64,000 nt of DNA, from assembly GCA_015178975.1 (NCBI GenBank), contig WHVD01000023.1, positions 62,001-126,000 on the forward strand. The letters run 5' to 3'. The position numbers and the translations under genes were made by a program. The notes below the pieces were generated by a model. It searched no databases, had not been told where the DNA came from, and worked only from the letters and a program-made list of their open reading frames with translations. Origin of the DNA: Hysterangium stoloniferum. Its lineage: Eukaryota > Basidiomycota > Agaricomycetes > Hysterangiales > Hysterangiaceae. Below, one piece after another: positions 11,518 to 22,980 of the stretch; position 1 is the first letter of the stretch; each line of letters starts with the position of its first letter.

Positions 11518-12177
11518 GAAGGACATGAAACAGGTTCTTCCATATGAATAATAACTTCCCTCAGACTGGCTACTACTTCAATACACTAGTAGAGTGACCA
11601 GTGATTGTGTAGCCTAGTTGTGGTTTTTATCTTGTTATTCGTGACAGTAGATATGTTATCCTATAACCAAAATATTAATAACTGTGCATCGTATACATGA
11701 ACATTTCCATAGCAGGAGTCATGTACACACTCCTCCTTTGATAGTTTCCAAGTTGTGCGACCTCTTCACACTTGATTAATAATAGACTGTCCTCACTCTG
11801 CCCCTTCGGGTTGACATTCGTTTGTCAGTAGCTATAGTATTCTTTTGAAGCCAACTTTACGCAGAGTGGTTCCTGTGGCTTACCAAACGTGCGCTCGTCA
11901 CACTTGGTCGCACTTGGTCACACCGACCTCCTAAGAGAATTCGCTTACCTAAGTTAGAGCTAAGAGTCTTGTGCTGTACTCGCTGGTTTGGGCAGCGATG
12001 GAGCCTCCAAAGCGAAAGGTTGCTATTAAAATAAGAAATCATTTATTGTCAATTATCCTGATTAATTGCCTTCAGATAACAGCCAAAGTTTCTTCAAATA
12101 ATATCCATAGTTTCAACCGTGATGGTGGTGCAAACCCCATACCCTCTTCCTCTTCCTCACCCTCGCCGTCAATCTCA
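11518..12177. other. Intergenic / upstream region of the next gene
   Basis: No gene motif. An open frame reaches from 11971 into the next gene, so the start of that gene could lie here. 12019-12070 looks like an intron (gaaaggttgct ... ttgccttcag), which would allow a start at 11971 or 11998. Short direct repeats occur near 11905 (cacacttggtcg, cacttggtcaca). Confidence 0.4.
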
Positions 12178-14061
12178 ATGTCTGGCCAAGTCGTACGCGC
12201 CAAAGTAAGCAGTACAGCTAGGACAAGGGCTGACTCTGGTACCTCGTCTCCAGCACAGTCCAAAATCAATGGTTTAACAGCGAACGTTAATGGTGTTTTG
12301 CGCCATGAAGCACGCGATGTGGCTCGCCGTTCGCCGTCACCAGCCAAGATGATACGTCCAACATCACCCACCAAGGCTTCCGTACCGGCCTCGAGGCCCA
12401 CATCGCCGTTGAAGATGCCAAGCTCCCGACCACTGTCACCGTCAAAGCCCCAACACTCTATCAAGCAACCCACCGTGCGCACGACGGTATCTCGATCGAC
12501 GCTGAAACCTGACGGTTCCGAGAACTCGCGTTTAACAACCAAAATCTTTTCGTCCCAACAGTCCTCCGCCCCTAATTCACCCGTTTCTCGTAATGGGCCC
12601 GCCAAATGGGAAATCGATACATCTGGACCCGTATCCCACAAACCTGGTTCTCTACGCATCAAAGCGAAAGTAACGAGTATGGCTAAAGCCACCATACCAT
12701 CTGTCTCGACTATTATCTCGCCTCCATCCCCATCGAGCATGTCCTCTGCTATCTCGTCGCCGATCTCAACGGGACCACCGGCCCGTGTGCGTCCTATGAC
12801 CTCCACACGTCGGCCCTCCGTCACATTTTCCGTATCCAATAATCGACCTGCCTCTCCCGAAGCACGCTTGGTTCCCTTGCCCACTTCCCCACCTGCCTCA
12901 ACACTTTCCTTCTCCTCGCATTCTTCCACGTCCGTTTCGACAGGATATACTACCAGCATTACGCCTCCCATCTCTCAAACAAGAAGGACATTGACACCGA
13001 CGTCCGGTCTCCCAAACTCGCTACAGATGCAACTCTCGGCGCTGGACGAGCAAAAAACCGCTTCGCAGGTGTTACTCGATGATCATGACTTGGCTTCTAA
13101 ACAGTCAAGTATACGCACATTAACCGCTCGTATCCGTCCCGGTACACGAATATCACGTGGGTGGACATCTGGATCAAGTATTGCTGGCGAGACCAACACA
13201 AGTGTTCGTTCATTGAAGTCTGACGGCAGCACAACTGAAGACACAGCCTCCGAGTCAAGTGATGGTGACAATAATGAAACTCGGTCGCGTCGTAAGTCCC
13301 GTTCACCCTCAAATGATCCTGACCTCGAAGTCCGCGCCGAGGCCAAGTCAATTCGTAAGGTATAATCATTTCGCTGCTGTTTTGTATATATGTGTTAATC
13401 CTCCATCCAGATCGCAGACCTCGAAATCACAACTGCGTCCCTCCTCACAATAAACAGCAACTTAGAAGCGACCAAAATTCGACAAGCACGTGAAATCCGC
13501 GAACTTCGACGAAAACTCCGAGAGGCACGCCTTGCCATGCCGCCCAAGCGCTTTCGACTACTAGCTGAGGATAAATCTGACCAAGGCGGCGATGGAGAGG
13601 CGAATGAGGATGATGACAACGAAGAGAATGACGCCGAAGAAGAGGAAGAAGATGAGACATTCCACCGCCTCAAGTCGCTCGTCGAGAATCTCCTAGCGGC
13701 AGGCCGGAGCGCACTCGCTGTGCCCGCGCCGTCGTTCGGCGTCAGCATTGAGCATGTGGCGCCTTCGTCTCCGGGTGAGTGGGAAGTGGGTGGTGCCAAG
13801 CATGGCGTCGCGATTGGGAGCCGTGTCTTGAGTGCTGAGGAGGCGAGAAAATGGGTCGGTGATGACCAGCAGGCGCAGCAGGAACAACGAGAGGCGAATG
13901 GAGGTACGGCGGGTGAGGGCGAGAGTCCAAGTCATGGAGACACGGGGGAAGAAGAAGAGGTGGAGCAGGCGGTTGGGGGTGTACGCACCCATAATATTAT
14001 TGATTATGCAGAAGAAGACAACTCGCCTGAGATACCTGTTGGTCATACTAACACGCCATGA
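12178..14061 (+). CDS. Ser/Pro-rich protein with basic coiled coil and acidic C-terminus
   Basis: Two exons, 12178-13359 and 13411-14061, joined by a 51-nt intron (gtataa...ccatccag) that keeps the frame. Start chosen at MSGQVVRAKVSS; an in-frame upstream Met at 11971 is possible. The first ~390 residues are disordered and rich in Ser, Thr and Pro, with repeated SPxK/PTSP-type sites (RSPSPAKM, RPTSPLKM, RPLSPSK) that suit proline-directed kinases. Across the exon junction lies a basic coiled coil (IADLEITTASLLTIN, EIRELRRKLREARL). I know this arrangement from conserved but uncharacterised basidiomycete proteins. An acidic run (about 13595-13655) and a Glu/Gly-rich tail follow. No catalytic domain is seen. 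A cytoskeletal or cell-cycle role would be a guess. Confidence 0.8.
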
Positions 14062-14722
14062 TTTCCCCTAGTTCTTTATTTTCTCATTTCTCACTCTCCA
14101 ACTACACACTACCGCATTGCATCTCATCTAGACGTCTCACAAGACACGCTTGCTTCATTCATCGCACCAGTCTATTTAATTTGGTCATTTCTTTATCGCG
14201 TTCAGTTGCCCTTCTATACTTGCATTACTAGACGGATGGTCTTGGAAATTTATACCCTTGCTTTTTACACACAGTGTAAGATCTGATATGACATACAGTA
14301 TATATACGTATTCTGCAATCTTAATGGGTCTGGGATGTTCTTGTCTGCCAGCTCCAAATCTTCCCAGGGCTCATTGTGCATCTAGGCACAGCAGAAAGAG
14401 AGCTCCCATATCACGCACAGCCAGTTATTGCAGTGACGCGAAGTGTGGGGGATGATGACGGGTGGGTAAAATTGACGTAGAAAGTGAAATACTTTAAGAA
14501 CGAATGTCAGCTCGAAGGGACGGGCTATTCGAATCGAGACCAATGAATATATGTATCCCATATTGAGAAGTATTAAAGGACTAGGTACAAAAGACACCAT
14601 CCTATCGTGAATACATGTCGTGGAATTATACTTACAGGGTAACCACTCTCCCGCCACATACGACTAGCATACACATTATGATTGACAATGACTGCCACTG
14701 TACTAGTAGCTAGGAACGCCAT
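14062..14722. other. Convergent intergenic region
   Basis: Lies between two convergent genes. It is AT-rich with only short ORFs. The right end (from about 14690) already belongs to the duplicated block shared with 20840 onward, judging by cactg...gtagctaagga followed by gccattcatat in both places. Confidence 0.5.
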
Positions 14723-16620
14723 TCATATAGGAGAGCCTTTTTCAACTCCTTCAGATACAGATGTCGTCGTCAAGTCTTGCTGCTGAATTACGGGTAGGGA
14801 ACTTGATGATGGAAATGAGGTTTCGACATTAAAGGTATGCATTTGAACGAGTTCTGGCATCAATGTTATCCGCTTTCGACCCGCAGCACGTAGATTAAGG
14901 ACAAGACGCGAGCCCTGCAGAGCCATATGGCAATGTCTGAATTAATACCATATGTGAGTGGGGGGGATAACTCACCACTACGCCAAGGGAAGCCTGGAAC
15001 CATCTATAAGACCGTCACTCAGTTTAACAGACATTGCATAAGCTCAATTTGCCAATTAATCGCTCACTGTACGCCTATAGCTCCCATTGTACTTTGTGTG
15101 TTGTTTGTAAACTCGATTACACACCAAAGCAGTATGACTGAGGCAAGACGGATTCGTGGGTGCTGTAAATTGAAGGGGGAAAGTCACTAACCAAAAACAG
15201 TAAGAAATGCCCAACCACCATCTCTCACAAATACCTCCAGTAGGCGGCCACCTTCCATCCCCATCGCAAACCGTTTTTGTATGAACATGCCAATGAGGAG
15301 AAGGAAAAGAAGGCTCTCATATACAAGACCGAATATCCTTTGTGATAGATTTTACTCAGTTATGCCAAGGACCGCGGATATGCTGCATACCAATGGTCGG
15401 GAAACTGTTTAGGTATTTTGGTTGAGATACACACGGTGCCGGTGCTGATTTCCAAAAAGAAGGGGTTTGGGATGATGATAAATTTAGAGAGTATAACCGC
15501 GAGGTATACGAGTGCTGTTCCGTGCATTGCGACAAATAAGACATACAAGGCAATAAGCAAATTTTTAGGTTCCCCGTAGAATGCGTACACTATAACGGAC
15601 TTATTAGTAAGAAGAAGTATGGACGGAATGTGAATGCATACCTCGCAAAATGAGAAGCATTTCTACCGCTAGAAATATACAATAACTTATTATGGATTCG
15701 GACCATATCCACGCTGTACAATTAGTACGGTTTGGATGTAAGACGTCAAATAGACCCGCATAAAACATGATTTGCATACTAACAGTACAAGTCTGCGTTA
15801 GCAAGGTTTGGAAAGAGTGGAAGACAGAAACTCACAATCTCATTACTAAACTCAAATATCGAATCAGAATGAAAACGTAACTAACAAAACGCCATTTCGC
15901 CCTATGGTTGCAGTGACAGGATTGAGTATGTGTGCGGTCGTCGGGCTAGGATAGCACGCACTTCCAAACCAGCTCCACCTATATGAGTGCTAGTTTAACA
16001 AGTAGGTAGACAGCATTCACGGGCGCTCTTGCCTCATCTCCGAAGGTAAGACAGTGATCCCAGAAGAGAAATGTGAATGCTGCCACTGTAGGGTGGTGAG
16101 TTCATAATGTTAACTTTCTGGAAGGCAAGCTCACTTACAGGTGTTATATGTGATTGCATTCCCCTCTCTGACGACATAAGTAAGAGTTTCTGCCAGTGAA
16201 TTGGACATCTTTGCAAAGGAGAGTGAGGGGCCCGAGAGAAAACAGGATATATTTTTTCTACAAGTGTAAGTATGTAATAAGGCAAGATATGGGATGGTCC
16301 TTGGAGTGACTGCAAAATCGCAGCAGGCTGGTTTGACATGTCATCTGAGTTGACAAACCGTCCCGATCATATCCCGATAATCAAATGTGGATGATAGCTA
16401 TAATATGTTTAATTAGACACCTATGTTGGAATAAATATAATGAGGTATTACCCATAGTAACGAGGATTGACAATTTTTTTATTTCGGGTTGCTGCCGAAC
16501 ACAAGTCAAAAATTTGAGATTCAGCGTGATTTCCCCGGCCTTTCTGTGAAATTTTAATGTTTGTCTTACGTTAAAGTCTTGCAGAGCTCCGGGACCTTCC
16601 CCAGCACGACAATACACTCG
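14700..16620 (-). repeat. Duplicated gene block, unit 1
   Basis: About 1.9 kb alignable by eye, in the same orientation, with 20845-22980, and in inverted orientation for the gene part with 10047-11517. It covers the DUF6533-like gene and about 400 bp upstream of its start. Between units 1 and 2 the host DNA is filled with LTRs. Confidence 0.75.
14723..16210 (-). CDS. DUF6533-like multi-pass membrane protein, copy 2
   Basis: Minus-strand paralogue of the genes at 10047 and 20865. It starts at 16210 with MSNSLAETLTYVVREGN, followed by a GT donor. Further exons give a helix with LIALYVLFVAMHGTAL (15590-15360, ending KQFPDHWYAAYP) and the last exon MALQGSRLVLNLRAAGRK with stop at 14723. The conserved Gln before GSRLVLNLR is kept, unlike copy 3. 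Intervening introns are short. I did not verify every junction. The preceding 400 bp are also conserved with the upstream region of copy 3, so the whole unit was duplicated. Substrate or ligand unknown. Confidence 0.65.
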
Positions 16621-17759
16621 CAAGTCAATCTACCTTGTATAAAAGTTGTTGATCCACCTACTCTTTTAACACATAAAATTTACCGAACTATGTTAAGCAG
16701 ACTTCTTGACCAGGCGGTTGACCTTTGTGTACCGACAAATCTGCGTGATCGCCGCAGCAACAAAATTCACCGGCGAGCCTTGGACGTATATCTTCCCACG
16801 AATGTCAATAATTCGCGAACCGCCTAAGTTATTTAATGTGGAATAAAATTAAACCAAGTGCAGCATAGATGATTACACCTCTGTTAACCCTTGACACTTG
16901 GATTATCTGGAAGGATTACTAATATTTGAATAACAACAATTGTTATAAATCTTGGGTCTGTATTGGAAACTTAAATGTTGGCTGTTGATGAATAATGGTC
17001 AAAAAATTGTATAACTAAGTTGCAGATGTCAAGGATTCCAGGAAGTGCATTATTTCCAGTGATATTGATTATTAATATTTAGTGTATTGGAGGTACAAAT
17101 TCACAAACATACATTCTCTTAGTACTTGTCAAAGTGTGAAAACTGGTAGTATACATATGTATTTGTTAAAAGTGTGAACTGCACTAATTGTTTGAAGTTT
17201 AAATGAAAGGACCTTTGATTTAGGAAAAAGGAAAGTAGAAAATGATGCATTGTTGGTTTATGATAAAAACACTTTTGAAATAATGAAGAGTATTTGAAAT
17301 CTCTATCCTTTAGGGAGTTGCATAAAATATACAAGGCTGAAGGAAGTAGAGTTTAGAGATTAAAAGAATACACAAAACCAGACAAATAACAGATTAAATA
17401 TTAACTCCGAACCTTTATACTACTGGTGGATAAAGAGTTGACCAATAGAAGTCCATAAGCACTTTTAAATGTACATGCTCCAGTGTTAAAGTCAGGTTTC
17501 TGGTGGGGATGAGAGATCAGGTGTTTGAGACTCAGCAGTTGTAGTTTTATTATGCTAGCAAATTCTGAGTGTTGATAGAGTTTGGGGAAGTGATAGTATA
17601 GCCAGGAACTGAATGTACTGTAATGTACTGTAAGAAACAAAGTCTAAAGTAATTACCTAGACTGAGAGGGAAAGATGGGAGTGAGAAGGATTTGGCTTCA
17701 GCTTATGTGTTGCACCCTTGTAAAATGTCCAGTTTTCCTTATTTCAAACAGATGAGTAC
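16211..17759. other. AT-rich intergenic region with LTR scraps
   Basis: 16500-16620 is the conserved upstream block of the duplicated gene (fccccggcctttctg-type core, here tttccccggcctttctg). From about 16830 on, only AT-rich DNA without coding motifs is seen. 17692-17709 carries ttggcttcagcttatgtg, the reverse complement of the LTR core motif at 4134, so the segment just left of the solo LTR at 17760 is probably an older inverted LTR. Confidence 0.5.
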
Positions 17760-18668
17760 TGTTACAACCGGAAATCCCACTGGACTCCCTGGCACTAATT
17801 TATATGCACCTGCACCCTACATGCACCAATTATCAGTTTACTGGAATACCTGCCGGACTCCGTATGTCAGACCTGTCCATGCTTGACCTTTGTTACTTCA
17901 TGTATCAGTCACCAGAATACCCGCTGGACTCCACTCCTGTCTATCTCTGACCCTGTCCCATGCACCAGTCACTGGACTCCATTCAGAAAATCCAACAGCT
18001 CTCTAACTGAGCCCCATTCCTGTTATGGTCAAATGACCTGTCACAATTCAGACTCCACTCCCACCCTGTTCCCATTATGGTCAAATGACCTGTCACAATT
18101 CAGACTCCACTCCTGCCCTGTACCCGTTATGGTCAAATGACCTGTCACAATTCAGACTCCACTCTGTTCTGTTCCTAACACCAAGTTTGGTGTTTACTTA
18201 TCTCATTTCATGTTTGCTAGTTAGTTTTCATTATTACTGGATTTGGTATGTTATACATTCCACAGTCTATATAGTCTGGCAGATGTTGTACATACAATCC
18301 AGTTAAAAAATCAGCTTAGATTCCCCCTAGTAATCTCTAGTACCTTTCCTGCTCTAATCTCCTCTTTGTGAATACTGCTTCAACCTTGTTGGAGCCCATG
18401 GGCTCCAACTCTCCTATCGCTTAACCTCCGACCTATCATCACTCAACCTCCCAACTAATCTATGACTCCATGGGTTTCCCACCGTTGACCTCCCTAACTC
18501 CCAACCTATCACCCATCCCCAGACTCCCCGGGATTCCCGTCTGCCTGTCTGAAATTGGACAAGACGATCTTGCGAGGGCACAGTCTATAAGCTGAAGCCA
18601 AGTCCTACTGGCTTTCCCACGGGTTTCTCTGGAAACCCTTTGATAAGCTCCATGAACAACTCTTAACA
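17760..18668 (+). mobile_element. Solo LTR, family D-related (909 bp)
   Basis: Starts TGTTACAACCGGAAATCCC and ends AACTCTTAACA. Perfect target duplication agtac lies at 17755-17759 and 18669-18673. It has the same terminal sequences as 3469-4209 and 53156-54193 but a very different middle. It contains the core motif ctataagctgaagccaag (18585-18602) and a 52-bp tandem repeat (18023-18178). The target itself looks like an older inverted LTR. Confidence 0.9.
18023..18178 (+). repeat. Three tandem copies of a 52-bp unit inside a solo LTR
   Basis: The start ttatggtcaaatgacctgtc recurs at 18023, 18075 and 18127, a constant 52-bp period, and each unit continues acaattcagactccactc. The third copy decays into different sequence. 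Confidence 0.92.
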
Positions 18669-19108
18669 AGTACTTGACACACATATTATCAGATCCAATA
18701 GTGGACTGAGACCAGGGTTGAGTTGAGATATTTGGGTAAGTGTCAGGGGTCAGATGGGTCTTAATGGGTATGCAAGTGGGAGTCAGGAGTTGAGAGAACC
18801 CAGAAAGTCAAAGATACATATGAAGGTAGGTAGTCAGGGATTCATGAAGGAAATCTGACAAGTGGGAAATTTGGTTGAGGTAGACTTAGTCAGTGTAAAG
18901 TTAGTTGGGATAATTTTAGTTGATATTCAGATTGGCTTGTAAATACAGAACCAACTAAGTTATATACATATGTGTCAGGATCCTCACCCTTTCAGGCCCC
19001 CACAACTTGGTCTTACCTTGATAACCTTTCTGGGACCCCAACACTTGGTTTATGTTGGAATACTGTCTTCCAGCCCCCACAACTTGTTCTTACCCTTGTA
19101 ACCCTCTG

Positions 19109-19949
19109 TGTTAAGTTCCAGATCTTGGGGTGGATTTCCCAGTGGATATTCCAGACACTTCCCGGAAATATGTCCATGGAGTTCCTGGGGATTAGTTTGG
19201 GGAGTATCAGAATATTACCAGAGTACAGATTGGACTTGGCTTCAGCTTATGTGCTGCACCCTCATGCACTCACTTGGGTATCCATATTTTGGAGGGCAGA
19301 TATATCCAGAGTGTTTACAGATACTCAGAGTTCCTGGGGGCTCTGGATGTCTGGAATCCAGAGAGTTCTGGATATTGAGTGTACAGAAAGACAGAAGGGA
19401 TAAGACACCAATGAGATACAAACTAATTTGAAGACTAAGTCAAGATTAAAACTGGAGTGTAAGTACATGACTATGGAAGACTATATAGTTGTTCCAATAA
19501 TTGTACTACATACATATCTATGTAGAAGTATAATAAAACCTATTTGGAACTGTTTCCAAACTAAGGATCTAAGTGTGCATATTTCCAGGAAAGCCACAGG
19601 TTCTGGGCAAGTCGGAACATTGGCATAGAGAGGGGTTGACGAGGATGATCTGGTGAAGGTTGGGCCATGGACCAAAGTATCTAGAACAAATGCAGGGAGT
19701 CTGGGTCAGGAAATGACCAAGGACACTTGGAGATACTATCTGGGGAAGGGCAGAGTCTGATGGGTTCTGGGTTGTAACAGAAGGTCTCTAGTCGAGGGTG
19801 GAGTACCAGAACAGGATGTGAAGGGTATTGAGGGATGAGGGTCTGGTTCCAGTGGATTCCAGATCTTGATACTAGTCCAGAAGATAGTTCAGAACCTGAT
19901 ATAATTTCCAGGAAACACTCCATGGAGTCTCCAGGAACAAATCTTCACA
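19109..19949 (-). mobile_element. Solo LTR, inverted (841 bp)
   Basis: On the plus strand it runs from TGTTAAGTTCC to AAATCTTCACA, so read on the minus strand it starts TGTGAAG and ends CTTAACA. Perfect target duplication ctctg lies at 19104-19108 and 19950-19954. It includes the core motif in reverse (ttggcttcagcttatgtg, 19236-19253), which fixes the orientation. Confidence 0.88.
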
Positions 19950-19954
19950 CTCTG

Positions 19955-20864
19955 GCAACCTGACATCAGAGCCCTGGGACATGGCACCACCTCCTTGGCA
20001 CCCTGAAACCTGTTGTGTTGTAGTTTACCCCTTTAGGTGTTCCATTCCATCTCCATACCAATGCTCTCCCTTCATCTGTCCTACATGTAAATGTTATTTG
20101 CCACCTCATACCTTTTAGAATACTTCTGTTACATTGCATTTAGTTCTAGTTTGTTCCTTGTTCCTTTTTATAATTCCTTTGACCCATAATGACCTCTTGC
20201 TTCTCTAATTGGCATTCCAACCATCCATTACACTTAGTATAAAGTCTTTCTTATGTATACTAGAGTTCTTTAGTTTGAAACCTGACCTAGATTACCCTCC
20301 TCTTGTATAAAGTCCTCTTTACATTTCTCTTAATACTCTTTACTCTATATCTATATAATCAACAGTTTCTCTTGACCTATCAGCATTTGGAGCTTCAATA
20401 GTATACATACATGGACTACAGTCACTCAGCCCCAAAACCTGATTCTTCACAGTATACTCCATAACCCACAAGGTCAGAACACAAAGGCTTGCAATAATTA
20501 CATTTGTTTCTTTGTCTCACAGAGTATTCCACCATATTCTGTCTGTTTCTCTTTTGTTGTTCTCCTTTGCTCTTTCATCTCTTGTTCCCTTAAAGAGGCT
20601 CTTGAGTTAGCATAAATGAGCTTCATAGATTGTGCACTCAGTCATTTGGGACTCTTCATGAAAATACTGCGGTGAGCTATATTATTTACCACTTTATTTA
20701 TCAGTTACTCATTATCATGTACTAGATCATTATTATTATCTGGGGGTACATATTACATTTGGCGCCTTACGTGCAAATTCTGAGATCATTATTATCATCT
20801 AGTATTATTCTTCTATCTAGCATAGATTTATTCTTACAGACACTGCAGTAGCTAAGGATGCCAT
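19955..20864. other. AT-rich region, possible decayed LTR with primer-binding-like site
   Basis: No coding motif. At about 20748-20770 the sequence tacatattacatttggcgcc looks like the 3' end of an LTR followed by a TGGCGCC-type primer-binding site. A matching LTR start may be tgttgtagtttacccc at about 20014. The internal region that should follow is cut off after about 80 bp by the duplicated gene block. Confidence 0.35.
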
Positions 20865-22980
20865 TCATATGAAAGAGCCTTTTTCAACTCTTTCAGACGC
20901 AGAAGTTGTCAAGTGCTGCTGCTGAATACTTGAAGGAAAATTTGGTGATGGAAATAAGGTCGAGTCATTAACGATATGCATTTGAATAATTTCTGGCGTC
21001 AATGACGTCCGCTTTCGACCCGCAGCACGTAGATTAAGGAGAAGACGCGAGCCCTATAAAGCCATATGGCAATGTATAAATTAATACCATAAGTGAATGA
21101 GGGGGATAACTCGCCACTACGCCAAGACAAGACTGGAACCATCTATAAGAGCGTTATTTAGTTTAACAGGCATTGCATATGTTCGATTTGTAATTAATCA
21201 CTCACTCTAGGCCCACGGCTCCCATTACACTTTGTTTCTCGTGTGTAAACTTGATTACACACCAAAGCAGCATCACTGAGACAAGCGGATTATGGTTGAT
21301 AATGCATGCAACTTTAATGAGGAGGTCACTAACCAAAAATAGTGAGAAATGCCCAGCCACCATCTCTAATAAATATATCCAGTATGTGTCCACGTTTCAT
21401 CCCCATCATGAACCGTTTGTATATGAACATGCCAATGAGGAGAAAGAAAAGAAGGCTGTCATATACAAGGCCGAATATCCTTTGTAATATATTTTACTCA
21501 GCCATGCTGAAGGATGGCGGATATGCTACATACCAGTGGTCCGGAAACAGTTTAGGTACCTTGGCTGAGAAACACAAGATGGTGCTGATGTTATAAGGGT
21601 TTGGGATGAAGTCAAATTTAGAGAGTACAATTCCGAGGAATATAAAGGCTGCTCCGTGCATTGCAACAAATAAGACACACAAGGCAATAAGTAAACTTTT
21701 AGATTCCCCGTAGAATGCGTACACTATAATATGTATCAGTAAGAAGTATTGACGGATTGGAATGCATACGTCGCAAGATGAGAAGTATTTCTACTCCCAG
21801 AAATATACAATAACATATTATGGTATCGGACCATATCCACGCCATACAACCAGTTTGAGTTACATTTAAGAGGTCGAATAAACCCGTATATAACATGATT
21901 TTCACACTAGCGGTATAAGTCCGCATCAGCAAGGTTTGAATAACAGCACACTCACAGTCTCATCGCCATAGTTAAATATCGCATCAAAATAAAAAGGTAA
22001 CTAACAAAACGCCATTTCATTCTGTGGTTGCAGTGACAGGATTGAGTATGTGTGCGGGGGTCGGGTTGGGATAGCACGCACTTCCAAACCAGCTCCACCT
22101 ATAAGTGCTAGTTAACCAGTAGGTAGACGGCATCCACGGGAGCACTTACCTCATCCCCGAATGTAATACAATAATCCCAGATGAAAAATGTGGATGCTGC
22201 CACTATGAAACATGGCGGCGTGGTGACCCAATGTCGACATTTCCGGATCCAAGAAGACAAGACACTTACAGGCGTTGTGTATGATTAGATTCCCCTCTTT
22301 GACGATATAAATAAGAGTTTCTGCCTGTGAGGTGGACATTTATCTGTTTGTAAATGCGAGTGAGGGGAAGAAAACCGAATATAATTCCTCTACATGTGTA
22401 TATGTAATAAGGCAAGATACGGGTGGTGGCTGTAGTGACTGCAAAATCGCAACAAGGCTAGTTTGACATGTCGCCGAGATTGAGAAGCTGCGGACCAGAT
22501 TATATCCGACAATCAAGTGTAAAGAGTTTTGATCGATCTGCATGCCTTTTTTCTCGTGGGAATACAAGGACGAACTTCTCAACGGCGCTGCGGCTATCCA
22601 CAAAAAAACTTTAGAGGCACATGAAGAACGGTGATCACCCCATGAACCATTTCTTTTGGAAATCTTATGATAGTATAAGCCGTGCTCGTGATACCTATGA
22701 TATGTCAATTAGAAAGATGTGGAAGTAGGTGTTGACGAACAACGCATTGGGCGGATGTTGGGGTGGTGCATCATGAATGAATGTAACATATTGCCGATGC
22801 ACCCATAGTAACAAGGACTGCGATTCTTTTAGTTTCGAAATCCTGTCGAACACACACGAAATTTTAAGATTCATCGTAATGTCCCCGGCCTTCTTGCGAA
22901 ATTGTGATCTTTTTTTGGATCAAAGCATAGCGGAGGTTCCAAGCTCCCTGAACATTTACAGTGCACCTGCATTGCAAGCC
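20845..22980 (-). repeat. Duplicated gene block, unit 2
   Basis: Same-orientation partner of 14700-16620, covering the gene and about 600 bp upstream. The upstream conserved block is at about 22830-22975 (cccataglike start, then tgtccccggccttcttgcg). Confidence 0.72.
20865..22339 (-). pseudogene. DUF6533-like membrane protein, copy 3, premature stop
   Basis: Minus-strand paralogue of 14723-16210. Exon 1 (22339-22271) starts MSTSQAETLIYIVKEGN. Exon 2 encodes ASTFFIWDYCITFGDE, and the next exon has VELVWK. The helix exon at 21724-21494 reads LIALCVLFVAMHGAAF and ends FPDHWYVAYP, then comes a RDGGWAFLTIF-type exon. In the last exon the conserved MALQGSR reads MAL-stop-GSR: CAG has become TAG at 21056-21054, so about 60 C-terminal residues including RLVLNLRAAGRK would be lost. 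The rest appears well kept, so the change may be recent, or the short form may be tolerated. A splice choice that skips the stop cannot be excluded. Confidence 0.65.

Noticed and set aside
12072-12971. 299-codon ORF on the minus strand
   Set aside because: Mirror of the Ser/Pro-rich coding exon at 12178-13359, whose splice site, coiled coil and second exon support the plus strand.
18021-18178. Possible CRISPR-like array
   Set aside because: Three adjacent 52-bp units without variable spacers, inside an LTR of a eukaryotic genome. It is a tandem repeat.
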